A stretch of 64,000 nucleotides of DNA from Streptomyces silvae (GTDB taxonomy: Bacteria; Actinomycetota; Actinomycetes; Streptomycetales; Streptomycetaceae): contig NZ_JAERUC010000034.1 in assembly GCF_016745505.1 (NCBI RefSeq), positions 26,542 to 90,541 on the forward strand. The letters are read 5' to 3'. The notes beneath the pieces were generated by a model. The model was not told the DNA's origin and did no database searches. It worked only from the letters and a program-made list of their open reading frames with translations. This document shows, in pieces, positions 58,092 through 64,000 of the stretch. Each line of letters opens with the position of its first letter. Within the stretch, counting starts at the first letter, position 1. Both the position numbers and the translations under genes were made by a program.

Positions 58092-59114
58092 TCAGCCGAG
58101 CTGGCGGCGGTCCTCCTCGGTCCACTTGGCGGTGTCGCGCGGTTCCACGTACGGCTCCTCGGCCTCGGGGTGGCCGCCGTCGATGGCCCGCTGCCGGGCC
58201 ATCTCCGCGTCGAATTCGAGGCCGAGCAGGATCGCCAGGTTGGTGATCCACAGCCACACCAGGAAGATGATCACGCCCGCGAGGGCGCCGTACGTCTTGT
58301 TGTACGAGGAGAAGTGCGACACGTACAGCGCGAAGCCGGCCGAGGCGACCATCCAGAGCAGCAGCGCGAGGAAGCTGCCGGGGGTCACCCACTTGAAGCC
58401 CCGGCCCCGGGCGTTGGGCGCGGCCCAGTACAGCAGCGCGATCATGATGATGACGAGCAGGACCAGGACCGGCCACTTCGCGATCGACCAGGCCGTCAGG
58501 GCGGGGCCGCCGACACCGAGGGCGGAGCCGGCCTTCTGGGCGACGGGGCCGGTGAACACCACGATCAGGGCGCTGACGACCGCCAGCACCATCAGGGTCA
58601 CCGTCAGCGCCAGGCGCAGCGGCAGCACCTTCCACGCCGGCCGGCCCTCGGGCATGTCGTAGACGACGTTGGAGGAGCGGATGAACGCCGCGATGTAGCC
58701 GGAGGCCGACCACAGCGCCAGCAGCAGACCGACCACGGCCATCAGCGACCCGGTGCCGCCGTTGCCCTGCAACTGCTCCACGGCGCCGGAGAGGATGTCC
58801 CGGACCGGCCCTGGCGCGAGTTTCTGGAGGTTGTCCATCACCTGCCGGGTGGCGGACTCGCCCGCGATGCCGAGCAGGGACACCAGGACGAGCAGGGCGG
58901 GGAAGAGCGAGAGGACGCTGTAGTAGGTCAGGGCGGCGGCCCGGTCGGCGAGCTCGTCGTCGGTGAACTCACCCACCGTGCGCTTGAGTACCGCCCACCA
59001 CGACCTCCTGGGCATCGAGGCCGGCCCGTCGGGTGCGTCGCGCTCCACCTCCGGGTCCGGACCGACGTGGCCGCCGTGGGTGTGCTGAGCCTGTGGTTCC
59101 GGTGTTCGTGCCAT
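58092..59114 (-). CDS. YihY/BrkB family inner-membrane protein
   Basis: A 340-residue membrane protein: polar N-terminus, then a family opening (DRAAALTYYSVLSLFPALLV) and about six transmembrane segments ending in FLVWLWITNLAILLGLEFDA, the conserved YihY/BrkB end. The charged C-terminal tail is about 40 residues. These proteins have been called ribonuclease BN or virulence factor BrkB, but their biochemical role is uncertain. The ATG at 59,114 begins MARTPEPQ; upstream in-frame sequence is low-complexity. In the 185-bp gap to bglC, 59,209-59,247 contains two 18-bp direct repeats (GGGAGACGCACAGGGGCC). Confidence 0.85.
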   Translation of the reverse strand: MARTPEPQAQHTHGGHVGPDPEVERDAPDGPASMPRRSWWAVLKRTVGEFTDDELADRAAALTYYSVLSLFPALLVLVSLLGIAGESATRQVMDNLQKLAPGPVRDILSGAVEQLQGNGGTGSLMAVVGLLLALWSASGYIAAFIRSSNVVYDMPEGRPAWKVLPLRLALTVTLMVLAVVSALIVVFTGPVAQKAGSALGVGGPALTAWSIAKWPVLVLLVIIMIALLYWAAPNARGRGFKWVTPGSFLALLLWMVASAGFALYVSHFSSYNKTYGALAGVIIFLVWLWITNLAILLGLEFDAEMARQRAIDGGHPEAEEPYVEPRDTAKWTEEDRRQLG

Positions 59115-59299
59115 GGGTGTCCGGTTACCGCCCAGGCCGGACGGAAACCGGTCGCGCCGGATTCGCCCGGGCACGGTCCGCCGGTCACCGGTGACCCGTA
59201 CGGGCCCGGGGAGACGCACAGGGGCCTGAGGGAGACGCACAGGGGCCCGGGGCAGCTGTTGTCCGGCCGTCCCGGGCCCGCGAGCCTTATCCGTGCCGG

Positions 59300-60679
59300 T
59301 CAGGCCTTGTGCGCCGCGATCAGCTGCTGATACCAGCGGTAGCTGTCCTTCGGGGTGCGCTCCAGGGTGTCGTAGTCGACCCGGATGATCCCGAACCGCT
59401 TCGCATAGCCCAGCGCCCACTCGAAGTTGTCCAGCAGTGACCACACGTAGTACCCGCGTACGTCGACACCCGCGTCCATGGCCGCGCGCAGGGCCGTCAG
59501 ATGCGTGCGCAGGTACTCCACCCGGTCCGCGTCGTGGACGGAACCGTCCGCCTCGACGCTGTCGAACTCCGCCGAGCCGTTCTCCGTGATGTGCACGGGC
59601 GGCAGGGCGTCGCCGTACGTCTGCTTGAGCACGGTCAGCAGATCGGTGAAGGACTCCGGGACGACGGGCCAGCCCATCGCCGTCGTGCGGACGTCCGGGT
59701 AGGTGCCCTCCGCGTACCGGTTGTCCGTGGCGACACGCAGCGCCGGGTCCGCCTCGCGGTGCGGGGCGGCGCCGACGACGATCGGCCGGTAGTAGTTGAT
59801 GCCCAGGAAGTCCATGGGCCGGGAGATCAGCTCCAGGTCGCCCTCGCGGCGGAAGTCCTGGCCGGTGATCAGCTCACCCCAGGTCTCCTCCTCGGTGGCC
59901 GGGTAACGGCCGGCGAGGAGCGGCTCGGTCCACACCAGGTTGTGCTGGGTGTCCGCGCGGACGACCGCGGCGAGGTCGGCGTCCGACTCGGTGGCCGGGA
60001 CGTTGCGGTCCAGGTTGAGCGTGATGCCCGCCTCGCGGACGCCCGCCGCGCGCAGCGCGTTCATCGCGTGGCCGTGGCCGACGAGCAGGTGGTGGGCGGC
60101 GGCCAGCGCGCCGCGGCCCTCCCGGGCGCCCGGCGCGTGCCGGCCGACCGAGTAGCCGAGGAACGCGCTGCACCAGGGCTCGTTGAGGGTGATCCAGCGC
60201 GGCACGCGGTCGCCCAGGTGCTCGGCGACGATCGCCGTGTACTCGCCGAAGCGCTCGGCGGTCTCGCGGACCCGCCAGCCGCCCTTGTCCTCCAGGGCCT
60301 GCGGCAGGTCCCAGTGGTAGAGGGTGGCGGCCGGCTCGATGCCCGCCTCCAGCAGCGAGTCCACGAGCCGGGAGTAGAAGTCCAGCCCCTTGGGGTTCAC
60401 CGCCCCGCTGCCCGTCGGCTGGATCCGGGACCAGGCGATCGAGAAGCGGTACGACTCCACGCCCAGGTCACGCAGGAGCGCCACGTCCTCCGGGTAGCGG
60501 TGGTAGTGGTCGCAGGCGACGTCACCGGTGTCGCCGCCGTCCGTGCGGCCGGGCGTATGGCTGTAGGTGTCCCAGATGGACGGGCCGCGGCCGTCTTCCT
60601 CCACGGCGCCCTCGATCTGGTACGAGGCCGTGGCCGCGCCGAAGACGAATCCGGGCGGGAAGACCGGGAAGTCACTCAT
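59300..60679 (-). CDS. bglC: Cytoplasmic GH1 beta-glucosidase
   Basis: A 459-residue GH1 enzyme that splits imported cellobiose and short cello-oligosaccharides to glucose. The N-terminal signature FPPGFVFGAATASYQIEGA, acid/base Glu167 (ITLNEPW) and nucleophile Glu366 (ITENG) are present. No signal peptide is seen, so it acts in the cytoplasm. ATG 60,679 has GAGGG six bases upstream. It begins 8 bp after the cebG stop and is the last gene of the cebEFG-bglC operon, as in other Streptomyces. Confidence 0.95.
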   Translation of the reverse strand: MSDFPVFPPGFVFGAATASYQIEGAVEEDGRGPSIWDTYSHTPGRTDGGDTGDVACDHYHRYPEDVALLRDLGVESYRFSIAWSRIQPTGSGAVNPKGLDFYSRLVDSLLEAGIEPAATLYHWDLPQALEDKGGWRVRETAERFGEYTAIVAEHLGDRVPRWITLNEPWCSAFLGYSVGRHAPGAREGRGALAAAHHLLVGHGHAMNALRAAGVREAGITLNLDRNVPATESDADLAAVVRADTQHNLVWTEPLLAGRYPATEEETWGELITGQDFRREGDLELISRPMDFLGINYYRPIVVGAAPHREADPALRVATDNRYAEGTYPDVRTTAMGWPVVPESFTDLLTVLKQTYGDALPPVHITENGSAEFDSVEADGSVHDADRVEYLRTHLTALRAAMDAGVDVRGYYVWSLLDNFEWALGYAKRFGIIRVDYDTLERTPKDSYRWYQQLIAAHKA

Positions 60680-60687
60680 GGAAACCC

Positions 60688-61545
60688 TCACTTGACCGAG
60701 CCGCCGGTGATCCCGGCGGCGATGTACTTCTGGGACAGGACGAGGAGGACCGCGGCGGGCACGGCCGAGAGCACGGACGCGGCCATGACCGAGCCCCAGT
60801 CACCGACGTGCGCGCCGATGTACTGGTAGATGCCCAGGGTGATCGGCTTGACGTCGTCCGTCGTGTTCAGCGTGAGCGCGAACATGAAGTCGCTCCACGC
60901 GTACAGGAAGGAGAACAGCCCCGCGGTGATCAGCGAGTTGCGGCTCATCGGCAGGACGACCTGGACGAACGTACGGATGCGGCCCGCGCCGTCGACCTCG
61001 GCGGCCTCGATGACCTCACGGGGGATCGACACCATGAACGAGCGCATCAGCACGATCGCGAAGGGGATGCCCAGCGAGGCGTCCGCCAGCATCAGACCGA
61101 AGTAGGAGTTGACCAGGCCGAGGTCCACGTACGCGCTGTACAGGGCGTTGGCGATGACGATGCCCGGCACCATCTGGGTGATGAGCGTGCCGAAGACGAT
61201 CGTCCTGCCGCCGCGCAGGTTGAACTGCGCCAGGCCGTACGCCGCCGGTGCGGAGATCGCCAGGCAGATCGCCACGGCGCCCAGCGCCACCGCCAGCGAG
61301 GTCAGCAGGTTGGTGCCCTGGTCGGTGAGGGCCGAGGTGAAGCCGGAGAAGTCGATGCCCGTCGGCACCGGGCCCACGTCGACCAGGCTCGCGTCCGGCT
61401 GGAGGGCGGTGTTGATCATCCAGTACAGCGGGAACAGCATGACCGCGAGGACGACGAGGCCGAACACGGTCGCACCCCAGCGGCGCCCGGGCCGGTGGAC
61501 GGCGGCGGGAGCCGGGGCGGCGGGGATCTGGGTGGTGGTCGCCAT
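60688..61545 (-). CDS. cebG: Cellobiose/cellotriose ABC transporter permease
   Basis: A 285-residue permease with six transmembrane segments and the EAA loop EVIEAAEVDGAGRIRTFVQV near the last third, as in MalG-type sugar importers. ATG 61,545 follows the cebF stop by 5 bp. With CebF it forms the membrane channel. The ATPase, usually the shared MsiK, is encoded elsewhere, as is normal for Streptomyces. The operon order E-F-G-bglC supports the symbol. Confidence 0.93.
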   Translation of the reverse strand: MATTTQIPAAPAPAAVHRPGRRWGATVFGLVVLAVMLFPLYWMINTALQPDASLVDVGPVPTGIDFSGFTSALTDQGTNLLTSLAVALGAVAICLAISAPAAYGLAQFNLRGGRTIVFGTLITQMVPGIVIANALYSAYVDLGLVNSYFGLMLADASLGIPFAIVLMRSFMVSIPREVIEAAEVDGAGRIRTFVQVVLPMSRNSLITAGLFSFLYAWSDFMFALTLNTTDDVKPITLGIYQYIGAHVGDWGSVMAASVLSAVPAAVLLVLSQKYIAAGITGGSVK

Positions 61546-61550
61546 GCCGG

Positions 61551-62522
61551 TCACTTCCCCTCGTTGCGGTTGACCCGCAGGTAGAACACCGCGAAGACGG
61601 CGGAGATCAGGATCAGGATGTTGCCGACCACGGCACCGGCCCCGAAGTCCATCTGGACGAAGGAGTTCTGGTACGTGAGCGTGCCGAGCGTCTGTGTGGA
61701 GTCGGCGGGGCCGCCGTCGGTGAGGGCGAGGACCAGGTCGAGGATCTTGACCGTCGACATGAAGCCGAGCACCAGCACCACGGTGATGACGGGCTTGAGC
61801 ATGGGCAGGGTGACCGAGCGGAACGTACGCCAGGCGGACGCGCCGTCGAGCGCGGCTGCCTCGCTCAGCTCCTTGGGGACCTCCTGGAGGCCGCCGTAGA
61901 GGATCACCATGTTGAACGGGATGCCGATCCAGATGTTCACCAGGATCACCGAGATCAGCGCCATGCTCGTGCTCGTCAGCCACGGGGTGTCGCCGGGGAG
62001 GCCGACGGTGCCCAGGAAGGAGTTGAGGACCCCGGTGTCCTGGTCGAAGATGCGCCGCCACACGATGCCGGAGACCACCATCGGGACCAGCCACGGCAGC
62101 AGGATCAGCGAGCGCAGGATCCCGTTCAGCGGGAAGCGGCGGGTGAAGAAGACGGCGAGGGCCAGACCGATGCAGAACTGGCCGACGAGCGAGCCGACGG
62201 TGAAGAGGATCGTCTGCCAGAGGGCCTTGCCGAACAGCCCGTCGCCGAAGACGTTGCTCCAGTTGTCGAAGCCGTTGAAGGGCGCCTCACCGGTGAAGAA
62301 CGTGGACGGTGAGTAGTCCTGGAAGCTCATCACGATGTTGCGGACGAGCGGGTAGCCGAAGAACAGCGCCATGAAGATCACGGCGGGGGCGATGAACCCC
62401 CACTGGGCGAGCGACTTGCGCCGCCTGGCGCTTTGCGGGTTCACCGGCCTGCCGGCCGTACCGGCCGCGGGGGCCTTCGTCCCGGCGGGCGGCGCGGCGG
62501 CCGGGGCTGTGGTGGATGACAT
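61551..62522 (-). CDS. cebF: Cellobiose/cellotriose ABC transporter permease
   Basis: A 323-residue MalF-type permease: an Ala/Pro-rich cytoplasmic start, six transmembrane segments (first FIAPAVIFMALFFGYPLV) and the EAA loop ELSEAAALDGASAWRTFRSV. It lies 11 bp after cebE and 5 bp before cebG, so the three are cotranscribed. Partner of CebG in the uptake pore for cello-oligosaccharides. Confidence 0.93.
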   Translation of the reverse strand: MSSTTAPAAAPPAGTKAPAAGTAGRPVNPQSARRRKSLAQWGFIAPAVIFMALFFGYPLVRNIVMSFQDYSPSTFFTGEAPFNGFDNWSNVFGDGLFGKALWQTILFTVGSLVGQFCIGLALAVFFTRRFPLNGILRSLILLPWLVPMVVSGIVWRRIFDQDTGVLNSFLGTVGLPGDTPWLTSTSMALISVILVNIWIGIPFNMVILYGGLQEVPKELSEAAALDGASAWRTFRSVTLPMLKPVITVVLVLGFMSTVKILDLVLALTDGGPADSTQTLGTLTYQNSFVQMDFGAGAVVGNILILISAVFAVFYLRVNRNEGK

Positions 62523-62533
62523 GGTTCGTTACC

Positions 62534-63796
62534 TCAGTTCCCGCTCGTGACCTGCTGCTGGGCACGCTTCAGAGCGGCCTCGCTGGACTCGCCGGTGAGC
62601 GCGGACTGGAAGGCGCTCTGCAGGGCCAGCGACACGGACGACCAGCGCGCGCCGACCTTCGCGGTACGGGAACGGGCCGTGGCGACCTGGTCGGCGAGCG
62701 CCGCCAGCTCGGGGGTCTTCTTCCGCCAGATGTCGGCCGCCTTGGTGTTGGCGGGGACCATCCAGCTGTTGATGGCGTAGGAGATCTCCTCCTGCTCACC
62801 CGACATACAGCCGATGATCTTCGCGGCCGTCTTCTCACGCTCGGTGTCACCGGTGTTGGGCACCGTCAGCACACCGCCGCCCAGCGGCCCGACCGAGTCG
62901 TCGCCCGCCTTCGGGACCGGGATCTCGGCGATGCCCCAGTCGAGGCCCTTCTTGGAGTTCAGGGTCTCGACCTGCCACGGGCCGTTGATCATCATGGCCG
63001 CGTTGCCGGCCATGAACTGGTCGTTCACGTCGGCCTGCGTCCAGTTGACCGTGGACTTGGAGAGCGAACCGTCCTTCAGGAGCGCCTTCCAGTAGTCCAG
63101 GGCCCCGGCCACCTCGGGGGTGTCGAGCTTCGCCTCGTCGCCGCCGTTGGACCACATGAACGGGGTGAACTGGAAGACGCCGTCCTCCGCGCCGCCCGCG
63201 CTGAGCGCCAGTCCGTACCGCTTGCCCTGGGTCAGCTTCTTCGCCGTCGACTGCATCTCGGCCCAGGTGGTGGGCACCTCGAGACCGGCCTTGTCGAGGG
63301 TGTCCTTGTTGTAGAACAGCGCCAGGGTGTTCACCGTGCGCGCGGCCCCGTAGTACGTCCCGTCGAACGAGCCGAAGTCGACGATCCCGTCGGGGATGTC
63401 CGTCGTGGTGAGCCCGAGGTCCTTCAGCGGGATCAGCCCGCCGGCCTCGGCGAAGGTCGGCATCTCGGAGGCGTCCAGCTGGAGCACGTCCGGCAGCGAC
63501 TTCGAGGAGGCCATGCGCAGCGCCTTCGTCATCAGCTGCGAGGCCGGAACGCTCTGCTGCTCGATGGTGACCCCGAGCTCCTTGCTGCAGCGCTCCAGGG
63601 TGTCACCGTCCCAGCGGTGGTACGACTCGTCGGTCGAGGAGTTCATGACGGTGTAGACGTCCTCGTCCCGCTGCTGCCCGCACCCCGACAGAACGGTGCC
63701 GGCGACGATCGCGGAGACGACGGTGAGGGGGACGACGATCCGCCTGGTGCGACGGCTGCGGCGTCCGGTCCGCCCGTCCGGGGAAGGTTCTGTCAC
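62534..63796 (-). CDS. cebE: Cellobiose/cellotriose-binding lipoprotein
   Basis: A 420-residue extracellular solute-binding lipoprotein. The signal peptide has an Arg-rich start (RRSRRTRRIV), a hydrophobic core and the lipobox VLSGC. The mature part is a type 1 sugar-binding fold (VNTLALFYNKDTLDKAGL, NGPWQVETL). GTG 63,796 has AAGGG about nine bases upstream. It captures cello-oligosaccharides for CebFG. It starts the operon, and a CebR-like operator lies 37 bp upstream. In plant pathogens this uptake system triggers virulence; whether this strain is one cannot be told. Confidence 0.93.
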   Translation of the reverse strand: MTEPSPDGRTGRRSRRTRRIVVPLTVVSAIVAGTVLSGCGQQRDEDVYTVMNSSTDESYHRWDGDTLERCSKELGVTIEQQSVPASQLMTKALRMASSKSLPDVLQLDASEMPTFAEAGGLIPLKDLGLTTTDIPDGIVDFGSFDGTYYGAARTVNTLALFYNKDTLDKAGLEVPTTWAEMQSTAKKLTQGKRYGLALSAGGAEDGVFQFTPFMWSNGGDEAKLDTPEVAGALDYWKALLKDGSLSKSTVNWTQADVNDQFMAGNAAMMINGPWQVETLNSKKGLDWGIAEIPVPKAGDDSVGPLGGGVLTVPNTGDTEREKTAAKIIGCMSGEQEEISYAINSWMVPANTKAADIWRKKTPELAALADQVATARSRTAKVGARWSSVSLALQSAFQSALTGESSEAALKRAQQQVTSGN

Positions 63797-63832
63797 GGTG
63801 GTGCCCTTGCGGTGAGAGGGTGGCCGGGCCCA

Positions 63833-63846
63833 TGGGAACGCTCCCA
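63833..63846. promoter_or_regulatory. CebR-type operator
   Basis: TGGGAACGCTCCCA, a 14-bp palindrome with one asymmetric position. It differs at one base from the known CebR box TGGGAGCGCTCCCA. It lies 37 bp upstream of cebE, where CebR represses the operon until cello-oligosaccharides bind. Confidence 0.85.
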
Positions 63847-63951
63847 CGGGATGTTCGTCAAGCCCCTGCGCGGATCCGGCGGAGTCACGGCGGGACGTTC
63901 CCGGGCTGCCCGGCGGTGGTGGTGTGACCGTCGGGGAGCCCGGGGGTGGGG

Positions 63952-64000
63952 TCAGCGGACGCCGATGAGGTGTTCCATGGCGAGCTGGTCGAGGGCTTCG
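63952..64000 (-). CDS. C-terminal end of an upstream gene (partial)
   Basis: The minus strand reads EALDQLAMEHLIGVR and then TGA at 63,952-63,954; the gene continues beyond the window. Known Streptomyces gene order would place the cebR repressor next to cebE, but fifteen residues are too few to tell. Confidence 0.35.
   Translation of the reverse strand, partial: EALDQLAMEHLIGVR

Noticed and set aside
59209..59247. Two 18-bp direct repeats between bglC and the YihY gene
   Set aside because: Only two copies with a 3-bp gap and no palindrome; most likely a small local duplication without clear function.

Overview
The window is high-GC actinobacterial chromosome. The cebE-cebF-cebG-bglC order with a CebR-type operator, an endoglycosidase H gene, the aconitase neighbourhood, a DUF4236 protein and a kinase/roadblock pair all point to Streptomyces. 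Genes are densely packed, with many GTG starts and 4-base overlaps.

Bases 1-25,000 are ordinary or accessory chromosome. They hold the 3' end of a von Willebrand factor A gene and an FAD monooxygenase. A minus-strand operon follows (10,266 to 2,396): a nitrate-sensor-type histidine-kinase-like protein, a roadblock protein, and a branched-chain-amino-acid-type ABC transporter whose two permeases are fused. Next come a decayed SGNH acyltransferase tail and secreted endo H. A LacI-controlled minus-strand cluster (20,038 to 12,042) encodes an FAD oxidoreductase, a hydantoinase/oxoprolinase-type protein, a small HExxH protein, a multi-spanning transporter and a Tat-exported propeller protein. Small genes and remnants, an S-adenosyl methyltransferase and a PAS/GAF/SpoIIE phosphatase complete this part.

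Bases about 25,260-51,150 form a decayed genomic island. It is bounded by two direct repeats of about 210 bp; the right copy includes the 3' end of a MurA-type gene. Just inside the left repeat lies an inactivated tyrosine-recombinase tail. The cargo is a DUF4839-like membrane protein, a helix-hairpin-helix gene split in two by an 11.9-kb polymorphic-toxin block, two IS5-type insertion sequences, and a possible defence locus. The toxin block holds an orphan toxin tail, a chimeric RHS gene with an in-frame amber codon and an HxxD DNase-like tail, and an SMI1/KNR4 immunity gene. The possible defence locus comprises a DUF4062 protein, a divergent three-TM protein, a frameshifted DNA-methylase-like gene, a specificity subunit and a HEPN-motif protein. 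A split ATPase gene and a coiled-coil protein with a RelE-like end follow.

Bases 51,137-64,000 return to core chromosome: an HTH-MurA fusion, DUF4236, a GNAT acetyltransferase, aconitase acnA, a ROK regulator, a YihY/BrkB membrane protein, and the cellobiose uptake operon cebEFG-bglC read leftward from a CebR-like box at 63,833.

The most interesting parts are the DUF4062/three-TM/methylase/HEPN locus and the nested insertions that built the RHS block. No CRISPR array, tRNA or rRNA was seen.
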